A DNA stretch of 64,000 nucleotides from Flavobacterium sp. LHD-80 (GCF_030929605.1 NZ_JAVFVS010000004.1:372001-436000), one strand, 5' to 3'. Counted from the stretch's first letter, positions 41,201-50,735 are shown. Numbers and translations: made by a program. The notes: generated by a model from the sequence alone, not told the origin.

Positions 41201-42759
41201 GATTTACAAAGGGTGAGGCTGACGTTTTGCGTAAAGCGATGGGTAAAAAACAAAAAGACGTACTAGATAAAATGAAGCCGAAGTTTGTTGAACAAGCGGC
41301 GGCAAAAGGTCACGATGCAAAGGTTTTAGAAAAAATCTGGAAAGACTGGGAAGCCTTTGCGAGTTACGCCTTCAACAAATCCCACTCAACTTGTTATGCT
41401 TGGATTGCGTATCAAACGGCTTATTTAAAAGCGCATTATCCGGCCGAATATATGGCTGCGGTACTTTCGAATAACATGAACGATATCAAACAAGTTTCGT
41501 TCTTCATGGAAGAATGTAAACGTATGGGATTACAGGTTTTGGGTCCAGACGTAAATGAATCGTACTATAAATTTACGGTAAACGATGATTATGCCGTTCG
41601 TTTCGGAATGGGCGCGATTAAAGGAGTAGGTTCTGGAGCTGTAGAAACGATTGTTGAAAATAGAAAAGATGGAAGATATAAATCAATCTTTGATTTAGCG
41701 CAGCGAATTGATTTGCGTGCAGCCAATAAAAAAGCGATTGAAAACTTAGTACTTGCTGGTGGTTTCGACTCTTTTGAAGGAACAACCAGAGCACAATATT
41801 TTCATGATGATGGCGACGGAATTACATTTTATGAAAAAGCAATTCGGTATGGATCAAAGTTTCAGGAAAATGAAAATTCATCACAAGTAAGTTTGTTTGG
41901 AGAAGCAAGCGAAGTGCAGATTGCAGAGCCAATTATTCCTGCATGTGAAGATTGGAGTACAATGGAAAAACTGGCAAAAGAAAAAGAAGTTGTCGGGATT
42001 TATATTTCAGGACATCCGCTTGATGATTTTAGATTTGAAATGAAGTATTTCTGTAATGCTCGACTAGAATCGTTGAAAAGCATGAATGAATATGTGGGTA
42101 AAAATTTAAACTTTGCAGGAATCATCAATAACGTACAGCATCGTGTCGCTAAAAACGGAAAAGGCTGGGCGGTATTTAATCTGGAAGGTTATGATGAAAG
42201 TTACGAGTTTAAGATTTTTGGAGAAGAATACTTAAAGTTCCGTCATTTCTTGATTCAGAATAACTTTGCTTATCTGAAAATTTTGATAAAAGATGGTTGG
42301 GTAAACCATGATACAGGGAAAAAATCAGATCCGAGAATGCAGTTTGTTGAGATTCGACAGCTGCAGGATATTTTAGAAGCGTTTGCTAAAAAACTGATTC
42401 TGTTGTTAAACATCAAAGATCTTCAGCCTGACTTTATTCATAAATTAAGTCATTTATTTAATGAAAATAAAGGTGATAATACGGTGAGTTTTGACATCAT
42501 GGAAATCGAAAATGTTAAACGTTTAGTCGAAGTCGAAACCACAAGTGAATTTGAAGACAGTGATGATGCTGTTTTTGACGATGACAATGATGATAATGAA
42601 ACAGTTTCTGGAGAGGCTAAAATGCAAGAAATGAAAGAGATTGAAGAAGTAAAAGTAGTAACTAAATTAACGATGCCAAGTCGTCGATTGAAAGTGAAAA
42701 TTTCGGCTGAGTTATTACAGGAATTAGAAAAAATGCAGATCAATTTTAAGCTGAACTAA
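38221..42759 (+). CDS. dnaE: DNA polymerase III alpha subunit with N-terminal proofreading exonuclease
   Basis: About 1512 residues. The N-terminal DnaQ-like exonuclease (1-185) has DEDDh residues Asp6, Glu8 (FDTETTG), Asp105, His170 and Asp175. The PHP domain begins at HLHNH (263-267). The polymerase core carries PDIDID (Asp689, Asp691) and MDFLG (Asp861). Near 1222-1226 QVSLF is a probable sliding-clamp-binding motif, followed by an OB fold. The start ATG at 38221 (MYLIFDTETT) fits the exonuclease; an in-frame TTG at 38203 is less likely. The replicative polymerase thus appears to carry its proofreader in the same chain, so a separate epsilon may be dispensable. Confidence 0.95.
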   Translation: MYLIFDTETTGLPKRWDAPITDSDNWPRCIQIAWQLHDEMGQLIEHQDYLVKPEGFNIPYDAERIHGISTELAEADGISLAEVLEKFNIALSKTKFIVGQNLGFDVNIMGAEFHRLGVESQMSSMPVLDTCTEVTASLLQLPGGRGGKFKLPTLTELHSYLFDKPFAEAHNATADVEATTRCFLELVRREVFTKEELDVPKEYFKEFQERNAEPFKLIGLKHINLKAASDKIREQLKALAGEGKETVVSEEDKADFKAAKFAHLHNHTQFSVLQSTIGIGNIVAAAAKNGMPAVAMTDTGNMMGAFHFVSAVMNHNKAASGKNKALVEAGEEPTETEVKPIVGCEFNICENHLDKSKKDNGYQVVLMAKNKAGYHNLAKMASIAYTDGFYYVPRIDRKIVEQYKGDIMVLSGNLYGEIPSKILNIGENQAEEALIWWKEQFGEDFYLEVMRHNQEDENRVNKTLIEFSQKHNVKLIATNNTYYLNKEDANAHDILLCVKDGEKQATPIGRGRGYRYGLPNQEYYFKSEAEMKKLFADLPEAIINIQEIIDKVEGYSLYRDVLLPKFDIPEEFVDPEDEKDNGVRGENAYLRDLTMRGAERRYGVITESIQERLDFELLTISNSGYPGYFLIVQDFIAEARKMDVSVGPGRGSAAGSAVAYCLGITNIDPIKYDLLFERFLNPDRVSMPDIDIDFDDEGRGRVMDYVINKYGQKQVAQIITYGKMATKSAIRDTARVLDLPLFEADRIAKLIPGMMPSKWNLARFISESEDEVKKALRSDEFDNVKELIAIANEDDLAGETIQQAKILEGSMRNTGIHACGVIITPSDITNYVPVTTAKDSDLYVTQFDNSVAESAGLLKMDFLGLKTLTLIKDTVKLVKYRTNIDLDPDAFPIDDEETYALFQRGETVGIFQYESPGMQKYMKDLKPTVFGDLIAMNALYRPGPLEYIPSFVRRKNGDEEIKYDLDACAEYLSETYGITVYQEQVMLLSQSLAGFTKGEADVLRKAMGKKQKDVLDKMKPKFVEQAAAKGHDAKVLEKIWKDWEAFASYAFNKSHSTCYAWIAYQTAYLKAHYPAEYMAAVLSNNMNDIKQVSFFMEECKRMGLQVLGPDVNESYYKFTVNDDYAVRFGMGAIKGVGSGAVETIVENRKDGRYKSIFDLAQRIDLRAANKKAIENLVLAGGFDSFEGTTRAQYFHDDGDGITFYEKAIRYGSKFQENENSSQVSLFGEASEVQIAEPIIPACEDWSTMEKLAKEKEVVGIYISGHPLDDFRFEMKYFCNARLESLKSMNEYVGKNLNFAGIINNVQHRVAKNGKGWAVFNLEGYDESYEFKIFGEEYLKFRHFLIQNNFAYLKILIKDGWVNHDTGKKSDPRMQFVEIRQLQDILEAFAKKLILLLNIKDLQPDFIHKLSHLFNENKGDNTVSFDIMEIENVKRLVEVETTSEFEDSDDAVFDDDNDDNETVSGEAKMQEMKEIEEVKVVTKLTMPSRRLKVKISAELLQELEKMQINFKLN

Positions 42760-42906
42760 AAATTTAACAGTTAAAATTTAATGGAATGTAAAATTTTAAT
42801 GTTAAAAATATGCATGCATAATACTTTTTTAGTAATATTGCCCGAAATTACAACGATTTCGTTCCAAGTCTAACAATACAGGCTGAAAGAATATGTTAAA
42901 ATATTC

Positions 42907-42914
42907 TAAGTTTG
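42907..42914 (+). promoter_or_regulatory. -7 box for the beta-barrel protein gene
   Basis: TAAGTTTG matches TAnnTTTG, 24 bases before the ATG at 42938. No perfect -33 TTG at usual spacing. Confidence 0.55.
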
Positions 42915-42937
42915 TATAAATTAATTAAAACAGAATT

Positions 42938-43906
42938 ATGAAAAAGAACCTATTTTTATTAGGATTATTAGTTTGCTCTATGGTTTCAGTAGCGCAGACA
43001 ACAGAAAAAGCAGATAAACCAGAAAGCTGGTATTTTAAATTGGGTGGATCTTACTTCAACCAAACTGCTTCTACAGAATTTCCAGTTGTTGGAGGACAAT
43101 TACCAAATAGAGATGTGTACGCAGGTACTTTAACTAATAATAAATTGGTTTCAAGAGAAAGTATTACAGGATCTTTTGGACAAGGTTTCAGAAGTGGAAT
43201 TACTGCAGGATACCGTTTTTCTACTCGTTTAGGAGTTGAAATGTCAGCTAACTATTATTCTAGTAATGAGAAAACGATGGCTCAAACTACAAATAGATTG
43301 GCATCTTATAATCCAACTACAACTGTTGCTACATACGTTAACTTTACTGCTGAAGGACAAATCAAAGCTTTTGATTTAGCTCCAGCGATCGTAATGTTTT
43401 TAGGTGAAGCTCACGGTTTTGAGCCTTACACTAAAGTAGGAGTTATTGTTCCAGTTCATGGTACTTTAGATATTAAAACAAACAGAGAATATATTAGCTA
43501 TGTAGGAGCAAATCAAGTTGCTAAAACTGATGCATATTCTAAAGATGTAGTTAAACCAAATCCAACTCTTGGTTTCATGGCTGCTTTAGGAACTTCTTAT
43601 AAATTAGGAAAACATATTTCTGCTTTTGCTGAATTAGAGTACCGTAACTTTACAGTTCACGGAAAATCTAAAGAAACAACTATCTATACTGAAAATGGTG
43701 TTGATAAATTAAATACTAATACAAACTTTAGAGTTGGCTCTACAGCTTCAAACCATACACATTATGTTGATCATTTAGACACAAATTCTAATAACCTTTT
43801 AACAAATCCAAATGGAGTTGATCAAACTAAACCAATGGACGAGTTAAGTTCTTACGTTGGAATTTCTGGTCTAGGTTTAACTTTAGGTCTTAAATACAGT
43901 CTATAA
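42938..43906 (+). CDS. Outer-membrane beta-barrel protein
   Basis: A 322-residue protein with signal peptide MKKNLFLLGLLVCSMVSVAQ and alternating hydrophobic strands typical of a small outer-membrane barrel, ending in a strand with aromatic residues (GLTLGLKYSL). Gly-rich GSFGQGFRSGITAGYRFSTRLGVEM resembles OmpA/OmpW-type barrels. The use of common codons and a strong terminator suggest a highly expressed porin-like protein. Exact role unknown. Confidence 0.8.
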   Translation: MKKNLFLLGLLVCSMVSVAQTTEKADKPESWYFKLGGSYFNQTASTEFPVVGGQLPNRDVYAGTLTNNKLVSRESITGSFGQGFRSGITAGYRFSTRLGVEMSANYYSSNEKTMAQTTNRLASYNPTTTVATYVNFTAEGQIKAFDLAPAIVMFLGEAHGFEPYTKVGVIVPVHGTLDIKTNREYISYVGANQVAKTDAYSKDVVKPNPTLGFMAALGTSYKLGKHISAFAELEYRNFTVHGKSKETTIYTENGVDKLNTNTNFRVGSTASNHTHYVDHLDTNSNNLLTNPNGVDQTKPMDELSSYVGISGLGLTLGLKYSL

Positions 43907-43939
43907 TTTTTATAGAAGTTTTATAGTTTTTTGAAAAAA

Positions 43940-43968
43940 GGATATTCGTGAGAATATCCTTTTTTTTT
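43940..43968 (+). terminator. Terminator after the beta-barrel gene
   Basis: GGATATTC and GAATATCC form a perfect 8-bp stem with a GTGA loop, followed by nine T bases. Confidence 0.92.
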
Positions 43969-43999
43969 GTGCTTGTATTTTTTGAATTTTTAGTATTGT

Positions 44000-44103
44000 T
44001 TGTCATTCCGAGGAACGAGGAATCTCCACAAGTAACTCCATACAGAAAATCACCAATCTTTGTCGAGCTACTTGTGGAGATTCCTCGTTCCTCGGAATGA
44101 CAA
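44000..44103. repeat. Intergenic hairpin with 35-bp perfect arms
   Basis: Arms 44000-44034 and 44069-44103 are perfect reverse complements around a 34-base loop. The arm begins TTGTCATTCCGAGGAACGAG, a variant of the TTGTCATTTCGACGAAGGAG arm at 5910. It lies between convergent genes. Confidence 0.85.
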
Positions 44104-44161
44104 TACTGTATGTAAATTATGATTTTTCCGGTGCTGTCTCTAATTTTTTAAATGACAATAA

Positions 44162-45157
44162 TTAAGATTTCAAACCTCTAAACTCCTTCAAAATTTCATC
44201 AATAACCCAAGTTGTTCTTGCACCAGAAATTCCTTTTGATGGAGAAGCATTTTCTTTTCCTAAAAGTTCAGTAATTACAGTTTCTATAAAAGGTTGTTGA
44301 ATGTGTAATGGATTTTCTATAGTAATACTTTCTTTCTCTCCATTTGTATATTGAATATGGATTGGATCATTTCCAAAAGTCGAAAACGAAATTTTTCCTT
44401 TATCGCCTACAATTTCAGTAGTATCGTAACGTTCAAAACTGCCAAAATTCCATATTCCAGATCCGTGAATTCCGTTTTCAAATAAAAACGACATTGAAAC
44501 TGCATCTTCTGCAGGATAAGCAAGAAGTTGGGAAGTCGCATGCCCACGAACTGATTTGATTGGCCCTAAAACAAAATCCAGAAAATCTAAAGTATGGCAA
44601 GCCAAATCAACAAAAATACCGCCACCAGAAATATGAGGTAAAACGGTCCACGGAAGATTGATTTCATCATCATAACGTTCTTCGAAAGGATGATATAAAA
44701 CACAGTTTACATGTCTGATGTTTCCTAATTTCCCTTGATCGATTATTTCTTTTATTTTTAAAAATCGAGGCAAAGCTCTTCGGTAATAAGCGACAAATAA
44801 AGGCACATTATGTTCTTTGCAAACGCTTATCATTTCATTGCATTCTTCAAAGGTCAGCGCCATTGGTTTTTCTACATAAACCGGTTTTCCTGCTTTGGCA
44901 CATAAAATCGTATATTCTTTATGAGAAGAAGGAGGGGTTGCAATATAAACCGCATCAACTTCTGGATCATTTATTAAATCTGCTGCATTCGAATACCATT
45001 TTGGAACATTATGACGTTTAGCGTAATCTTCGGCAAGTGCTGCATCTCTTCGCATAACAGCAACTAAAGCTGAATTTGGAGCTTTTTGAAAAGCCGGACC
45101 GCTTTTTACTTCGGTGACATTCCCGCAGCCAATAATTCCCCATTTTATAATTTTCAT
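44162..45157 (-). CDS. Gfo/Idh/MocA family oxidoreductase
   Basis: A 331-residue NAD(P)-dependent dehydrogenase. The N-terminal Rossmann fold starts IKWGIIGCGNV; the family motif VEKPMAL (catalytic Lys) is at about residue 95; a C-terminal alpha/beta domain holds GGGIFVDLACHTLDFLDF. Members oxidise sugars or cyclitols; the substrate here is not evident and the gene stands alone. A minus-strand -7 box TAAATTTG lies at 45178-45185. Confidence 0.87.
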   Translation of the reverse strand: MKIIKWGIIGCGNVTEVKSGPAFQKAPNSALVAVMRRDAALAEDYAKRHNVPKWYSNAADLINDPEVDAVYIATPPSSHKEYTILCAKAGKPVYVEKPMALTFEECNEMISVCKEHNVPLFVAYYRRALPRFLKIKEIIDQGKLGNIRHVNCVLYHPFEERYDDEINLPWTVLPHISGGGIFVDLACHTLDFLDFVLGPIKSVRGHATSQLLAYPAEDAVSMSFLFENGIHGSGIWNFGSFERYDTTEIVGDKGKISFSTFGNDPIHIQYTNGEKESITIENPLHIQQPFIETVITELLGKENASPSKGISGARTTWVIDEILKEFRGLKS

Positions 45158-45210
45158 CTTTTGGTTTTTTAGTTATTCAAATTTAGTGCAAATGGTTTAT
45201 TAAAAAAAGT

Positions 45211-45420
45211 TAGCCACGACCCGAGCGATAGCGAACAGGCGAAGCAATTCACGAATTATTTTTTCACGCAGATTTAAAAATATTTGAGCAGATACACACA
45301 GATTTTTTTAATTAAATCGGCTTAAATCTGCAAAATCTGCGTGAAACAAAAAAAGCCACAAATTCACAAAATTAATTCGTGAATTGCTTCGCCTGTTCGC
45401 TATCGCTCGGGTCGTGGCTA
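45211..45420. repeat. 210-base palindromic element with 48-bp perfect arms
   Basis: Arms 45211-45258 and 45373-45420 are perfect reverse complements (48 bp, starting TAGCCACGACCCGAGCGATA). The interior has a second inverted pair (TTCACGCAGATTT with AAATCTGCGTGAA). No open frame is inside. It is a MITE-like or REP-like element between two minus-strand genes. The GC-rich arms stand out from their surroundings. Confidence 0.88.
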
Positions 45421-45441
45421 AAAAAAAATCAGTTTAAAGTC

Positions 45442-47550
45442 TTACTTTGAAGGCAAAGCTTTAAAACCCATATTGTAAAGTGTGAACGCCTGGATATCTA
45501 CGTTTTCCTGAATTGTAGCGGCAACAGATTTTCCTGCACCGTGGCCAGCTTTAACGTCAATTCTAATTAAAACAGGATTTTCTCCTGCTTGTTTTTCCTG
45601 TAATTCAGATGCAAATTTGAAACTATGCGCTGGAACTACACGATCATCATGATCTCCAGTTGTAACCATAGTTGCTGGATAATGTGTGCCTTGTTTGACG
45701 TTATGAACAGGCGAATACCCTTTTAAGTATTCAAACATTTCTTTGCTGTCTTGCGAAGTTCCGTAATCAAAAGCCCATCCTGCGCCCGCTGTAAAAGCGT
45801 TGTAACGCAACATATCCATAACGCCAACAGCTGGCAAAGCTACTTTCATTAAATCAGGACGCTGTGTCATGGTTGCACCCACTAATAATCCTCCGTTAGA
45901 TCCTCCGCGGATAGCTAAATAATTTGATGAGGTATATTTTTGAGCAATTAAATATTCAGCTGCTGCGATAAAATCATCAAATACATTTTGTTTTTGCTGC
46001 TTTGTTCCAGCGTTATGCCATTTTTTACCGTATTCACCACCACCTCTTAAGTTGGCAACTGCATAAACACCTCCGTTTTCCATCCAAACTGCATTTGAAA
46101 TACTGAAACTTGGCGTCAAACTAATGTTGAACCCACCGTAACCGTAAAGAATTGTTGGATTTTTGCCGTCTAATTTTGTTCCTTTTTTATAGGTAATAAT
46201 CATCGGAACTTTTGTGCCATCTTTTGAAGTGTAAAAAACTTGTTTTGATTCGTAATCTTCGCTTTTGAAATCTACTTTTGGTTTCTGATAAATTTCAGAT
46301 TTTCCAGATTTTGGTTCAAATGAGTAAATGCTCGTTGGCGTTGTGTAATTGGTAAAACTATAATACAAGATTTTCTCATTCTTTTTTCCGCCAAATCCTC
46401 CAGCAGTTCCAATTGCAGGAAGTTTGATTTCACGAACTAATTTTCCGCTATAATCATATTGCTGTACAAATGAAACGGCGTCTTTTGTATAGTTGGCAAA
46501 AAAGTATCCTGCGCCAGTTGAAGTTGTAAGTACGTTTTCAGTCTCTTTAATAAAATCTTTCCAGTTTTCAGGTTTTGGATTATTTGCGTCAACCGTAACG
46601 ATACGTTTGTTAGGAGCATTTAAATCGGTATCAATAAACAATTTGCTTCCTTCACTTTCTATTACGCTATTGTCACTGTTGAAGTTGTCTACGATAGTTA
46701 CAATAGGGCTATTTGGTTTGGTCAAATCCTTAATATATAATTCATTTCCGTAAGTTGAATTGGCCGCAGAAATTACTAAATAATGATTGTCTTCAGTTAG
46801 ATAACCTCCAACGTATCTTCTTTTTTGATCGGCACCAAAAATTACTTTATCCTCTTTTTGAGAAGTTCCAAGTTTATGAAAATACAATTTATGCTGATCT
46901 GTTTTTGCAGATAATTCGCTTCCTTTAGGTTTGTCATAACTAGAATAGTAGAAACCTTCATTCCCATGCCAAGAGATACCACTGAATTTTACATCAACTA
47001 AAGTATCTTCCAAAACTTTTTTAGAAATAGCATCAATAATAATAACTTTTCTCCAGTCACTTCCGCCTTCAGAAATTGAATAAGCAGCTTTTGAGCCATC
47101 TTTAGAAAAATCTAATCCGCCAAGAGAAGTTGTTCCATCTTTAGAAAAAGTATTTGGATCAAGAAAAACTTCTTCTTTTCCATTCTGATCTTTTCTGTAA
47201 ACAACAGATTGGTTTTGAAGCCCGTTGTTTTTAGAAAAATAAGTAAATTTTCCTTCTTGTGATGGAGCGCCAATTTTTTCATAGTTCCACAATTTTTCCA
47301 TTCGTTTTTTTAGTTGTTCACGAAACGGAATTTTATCTAAATAACCATAGGTAACTTCATTCTCAGCTTTAACCCAAGCTCCAGTTTCAGCCGATTTGTC
47401 ATCTTCAAGCCAACGATACGGATCGCTTACTTTAGTGTCAAAATAAACATCGACAGTTTCACCTTTTTTAGTTTGCGGATATTGAATTTTATTTTGTCCA
47501 AATGAAATTCCTGCAGTTGTAATTGCCATTAGTAAAAATGTTTTTTTCAT
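45442..47550 (-). CDS. Prolyl oligopeptidase family serine peptidase (S9A)
   Basis: About 702 residues from the ATG at 47550 ([19 protein letters not shown], signal peptide); the frame opens further upstream without a good start. An N-terminal beta-propeller (about 80-430) is followed by the alpha/beta hydrolase domain: nucleophile Ser in [10 protein letters not shown], Asp in [11 protein letters not shown] and His in AGHGAGK. It cleaves short Pro-containing peptides in the periplasm. A minus-strand -7 box TATTTTTG at 47572-47579 supports the start. Confidence 0.93.
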   Translation of the reverse strand: MKKTFLLMAITTAGISFGQNKIQYPQTKKGETVDVYFDTKVSDPYRWLEDDKSAETGAWVKAENEVTYGYLDKIPFREQLKKRMEKLWNYEKIGAPSQEGKFTYFSKNNGLQNQSVVYRKDQNGKEEVFLDPNTFSKDGTTSLGGLDFSKDGSKAAYSISEGGSDWRKVIIIDAISKKVLEDTLVDVKFSGISWHGNEGFYYSSYDKPKGSELSAKTDQHKLYFHKLGTSQKEDKVIFGADQKRRYVGGYLTEDNHYLVISAANSTYGNELYIKDLTKPNSPIVTIVDNFNSDNSVIESEGSKLFIDTDLNAPNKRIVTVDANNPKPENWKDFIKETENVLTTSTGAGYFFANYTKDAVSFVQQYDYSGKLVREIKLPAIGTAGGFGGKKNEKILYYSFTNYTTPTSIYSFEPKSGKSEIYQKPKVDFKSEDYESKQVFYTSKDGTKVPMIITYKKGTKLDGKNPTILYGYGGFNISLTPSFSISNAVWMENGGVYAVANLRGGGEYGKKWHNAGTKQQKQNVFDDFIAAAEYLIAQKYTSSNYLAIRGGSNGGLLVGATMTQRPDLMKVALPAVGVMDMLRYNAFTAGAGWAFDYGTSQDSKEMFEYLKGYSPVHNVKQGTHYPATMVTTGDHDDRVVPAHSFKFASELQEKQAGENPVLIRIDVKAGHGAGKSVAATIQENVDIQAFTLYNMGFKALPSK

Positions 47551-47603
47551 ATTTAAGTTTGTCGGTTTTAACAAAAATAGCACTTTTTGTGAGAGTTGAA
47601 GAT

Positions 47604-47783
47604 ATTTAACCGCAAAGCACGCTAAGAATTACGCAAAGCACGCAATATTAATCTCGCAAAGGCGTCAAGTCGCAAAGAATTTTAAAACTTTGCGTCTCTG
47701 CGACTTTGCGAGATTTTTTAAATGCTAAGCTAAATATAACTTTGCGAACATCGCGTAATTCTTAGCGTACTTTGCGGTTAAAT
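47604..47783. repeat. 180-base nested palindromic element
   Basis: Outer arms 47604-47634 and 47753-47783 pair with one mismatch (ATTTAACCGCAAAGCACGCT with its complement). Inner arms ATCTCGCAAAG and CTTTGCGAGAT form a second hairpin. No gene inside. Unrelated in sequence to the other repeats here except for its palindromic design. Confidence 0.8.
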
Positions 47784-47789
47784 CAAAAA

Positions 47790-49997
47790 TTATAAATTGA
47801 AATTAATTCCCAAAACGATGTTTCTTCCAATATTAGGAATGCCGTCTGTTTTTAATCTTGAAAGGTGCGCAATGTATTTTTTATCAAATAAATTGTTTCC
47901 GTTTAAGTTGATGTCGAAAGCTGTTTTTCCAAATTTCACAGTTCCTCCAAAGCCTAAATTTACCAAAGTATAACCTTTAGAAGCCGTTTCAAAACCGCTC
48001 ACATTGTCTTGGTTAAAAGTCGAAGAAACATTCAAAGAAGCAAAACCTTCACTTAGCCAGTTTTTGATATTGAATTCCGTTCTAAGTGTATTATTCCAGT
48101 TGTTTGCCGGAATTAAAGGCAAATAATCATCATTGTCTTTTTTGCCCGTTACCGTTTCAAAACTCGTTTCAAAATGCAACCAGTCTAACGGATGCGGGTG
48201 AATATGCAAGCCTGCCTCGCCTCCAAATAATTTTGCATTATCCTGAACATACGCAAACACATCGTTATTGTCTAAAATATCCCCAGTTGGCGAAGTATAA
48301 ATATAATTGTTCACGTGGTTGTAAAATCCATTGATGAAAAACTCAAAATGTGAATTTTTATATTCTAAGTTTAAATCGGTTTGAACGTTTTGTTCTGTTT
48401 TTAAATTTGCATTTCCAATTTCATAACGGTTTGTCCCTTCGTGAACACCGTTTGAAGTTAACTCCGCTAAGTTTGGCGCTCTAAAACCAGTTGCAACATT
48501 TAAACGAAGCGTCAACGGTTCGGCTAATTTTGTTTTGTAACCAAGAGAAGCATTGAAGCTGTCAAAAGAACGGTCTAAAGCTTGAAAATAACCTTCTTCT
48601 CCTTCAATTCCATGCGCGATAGAATTTATATTTCGGTTGTCAAAACGCAATCCAGCTTGTAAAACGCTATTATCCCATTCGTAATTTGCAGTTCCAAAAA
48701 CACCAAAATCATTTGTTGTAGCATCTGGAATCAAGTATTCTTCCCCTGAATTTGTATTCGTCTGATGCATTCCCTGAACGCCTAAAATGGTTTCGATTTT
48801 ACCAAATTTCGGAAAATGATATTTTGCATTATAATTGAAAGTATTCAATTTCATGTGCAATGAAGCTTCGTTACTATCTTCAAATTCACTTCTGTCATTA
48901 GCAATGTATCCTAAATCAACATCTAATTTTGAGTTTTCAAAAAACACAACATTGTTCAAACTCAATAAATGGTTGAAAATTCCTTGTCTCGGAAACTGAG
49001 TGTCTTTGCTTGACGATTGTTCAGCAATTCCGTCTTCTGGAATTCCAATATCCAGTTTGTTGTAATTGTATCTTAAAACACTTGAAAAGGTTGAGTTGCT
49101 GTACCCAATTCCGGTTTTAAAATCGGTTTCATTGTATCGTGAATTTGTTACGCGATCGCCATCGGCAATTTTATAATCTGAATGTGTGTTGTAGCTTCCG
49201 CGTGCTAAAAATTTCCAATTATCGGTAGAAGTTTTTAATCCAATAGATGAATTGCTTCCTTGCGTATTCGTAAAATATTTTTGACTAAAATTGGCTTTGA
49301 AATCACCTGCATCAGCAAATTTTTCTGGATTGAAGTATAAAACCCCACCTAAAGCATCTGAACCATATAATAATGAAGCTGGCCCTTTTATAACTTCAAC
49401 ACTTTCGATTCCGGCGTCATTTAAACCTAAACCGTGCTCGTCTCCAAATTGTTGATTTTCGATACGAACGCCTTGTGAATACACTAAAACACGATTGCCG
49501 CTAAGTCCGCGAATTACTGGTTTTCCTATCGAAGTTCCAGTAGAAATCTGCGAAACTCCAGGAATTGTCGCTAAACCTTCAATTAAAGTTGAAGTTCCTT
49601 TTTGTTGTAAAGTTTTGATGCTTTCGTGTTCAATTTTCATTACATTTTGTGACTGTAATTTATTGAATGGCGTAGAAACAACTACTTCATCCATTTCCAT
49701 AATGGACTCTAAAAGCGTAATATTCAGTGTGTTTTCTTTTGTTAATTTGGCAATTGTCTGATTTTGATTGGCATATCCAACAAAATTAAAAGCAAGTCTT
49801 AAACTTCCGTTCGGAAGATTATTCAATTCATATTTCCCGTTTACATCTGTAGTTGTTCCTTTATGTAATTCGGGCGCATAAACTGAAACGCCTGGCATTG
49901 GCTGATTTTGATTGTCGGTTACAATTCCTGAAACCGAATTTTGAGCAGAAAGTACGCTCGAAAAACCCAAAATTAGGGCTAGTATAAATTTTTTCAT
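47790..49997 (-). CDS. TonB-dependent receptor, possible metal transporter
   Basis: A 735-residue outer-membrane receptor: signal peptide MKKFILALILGFSSVLSAQ, CarboxypepD_reg-like domain (SGIVTDNQNQPMPGVSVYAP), plug domain (STLIEGLATIPGVSQ, KPVIRGLSGNRVLVY, VEVIKGPASLLYGSDALGG) and a 22-strand barrel ending in NIVLGINFNL. A loop HIHPHPLDWLHFE is His-rich. With a small His/Cys-rich protein upstream (50158-50511), import of a metal such as zinc or copper is plausible; this is inference from context. Confidence 0.9.
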   Translation of the reverse strand: MKKFILALILGFSSVLSAQNSVSGIVTDNQNQPMPGVSVYAPELHKGTTTDVNGKYELNNLPNGSLRLAFNFVGYANQNQTIAKLTKENTLNITLLESIMEMDEVVVSTPFNKLQSQNVMKIEHESIKTLQQKGTSTLIEGLATIPGVSQISTGTSIGKPVIRGLSGNRVLVYSQGVRIENQQFGDEHGLGLNDAGIESVEVIKGPASLLYGSDALGGVLYFNPEKFADAGDFKANFSQKYFTNTQGSNSSIGLKTSTDNWKFLARGSYNTHSDYKIADGDRVTNSRYNETDFKTGIGYSNSTFSSVLRYNYNKLDIGIPEDGIAEQSSSKDTQFPRQGIFNHLLSLNNVVFFENSKLDVDLGYIANDRSEFEDSNEASLHMKLNTFNYNAKYHFPKFGKIETILGVQGMHQTNTNSGEEYLIPDATTNDFGVFGTANYEWDNSVLQAGLRFDNRNINSIAHGIEGEEGYFQALDRSFDSFNASLGYKTKLAEPLTLRLNVATGFRAPNLAELTSNGVHEGTNRYEIGNANLKTEQNVQTDLNLEYKNSHFEFFINGFYNHVNNYIYTSPTGDILDNNDVFAYVQDNAKLFGGEAGLHIHPHPLDWLHFETSFETVTGKKDNDDYLPLIPANNWNNTLRTEFNIKNWLSEGFASLNVSSTFNQDNVSGFETASKGYTLVNLGFGGTVKFGKTAFDINLNGNNLFDKKYIAHLSRLKTDGIPNIGRNIVLGINFNL

Positions 49998-50157
49998 TTG
50001 GCAATGATGCTATAGTTAATTGATTTTTTCTTTTGAATAAAAAAACAAAAACGAACAGTAAAGCATTCTAATCCCAAATATTTAAATAGGATTAGGAAAC
50101 TCAATGTTATTTGAATTTAAATTAAAAGAAATGTGAATTTTTTCGAATGATCGAAAT

Positions 50158-50511
50158 TTAAGAAACTATAGCTGTCGGCGGTCCCCGAAGTAAATAAGCG
50201 CTTTCTGAAAATGAACTGATATTTTCTGAAAACGAAAAGAAATAAGGGATTTCTTTATGAAAAGTACGAAACTGAAACGAGAAGATTTCAGCAACAGTGT
50301 AAGTTCCAAAAGCAAAACTACAAACATAACATAAGTCGTAATTATGGTGTTGGTGTGTAATTTCACCACTTGGATCGTTATAATCGTGATGACACTGCTT
50401 TTCTGAAAGCTGTTTTACAATATGCTCAAAACTGTGTATGGACTGAAACAATATTGTGAACAATATTGTCAGCGTCATTGAAACACTTAATATGAGCTGT
50501 TTTCTTTTCAT
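50158..50511 (-). CDS. Small secreted or membrane-anchored His/Cys-rich protein
   Basis: A 117-residue protein from the ATG at 50511 (MKRKQLILSVSMTLTILFTILF, signal or anchor). It holds potential metal ligands CHHDYND, THQHHNYDLCYVC, followed by an aromatic, Ser-rich tail. The layout resembles DUF2946-type proteins found next to metal TonB receptors. Its -7 box TACCTTTG (50518-50525) lies so close to the ATG that the mRNA is nearly leaderless. Located 160 bases upstream of the receptor gene on the same strand. Confidence 0.6.
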   Translation of the reverse strand: MKRKQLILSVSMTLTILFTILFQSIHSFEHIVKQLSEKQCHHDYNDPSGEITHQHHNYDLCYVCSFAFGTYTVAEIFSFQFRTFHKEIPYFFSFSENISSFSESAYLLRGPPTAIVS

Positions 50512-50735
50512 GCAAGGCAAAGGTATAAAAGCACAATGAAAAAATGATTCATTTTTTAGTTCTTGTTGCAGATTTATTGAAAAAAATGCAACAAATACTT
50601 TTATTCTTACACAAAAAGAGAATAATTGTTTTTAAAAAGCATCTTCAAAGTGGCATTATATTATATTTGTAAGTGAAATAAATGCACTGCAAAAAACGTT
50701 AAAACTTGAAAACCTCTTTAAAACCAAAATTCGAT

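Noticed and set aside
44000..45420. Possible CRISPR or integron-type repeats
   Set aside because: The repeats are single inverted pairs without regularly spaced direct repeats, and no cas or integrase gene is present.
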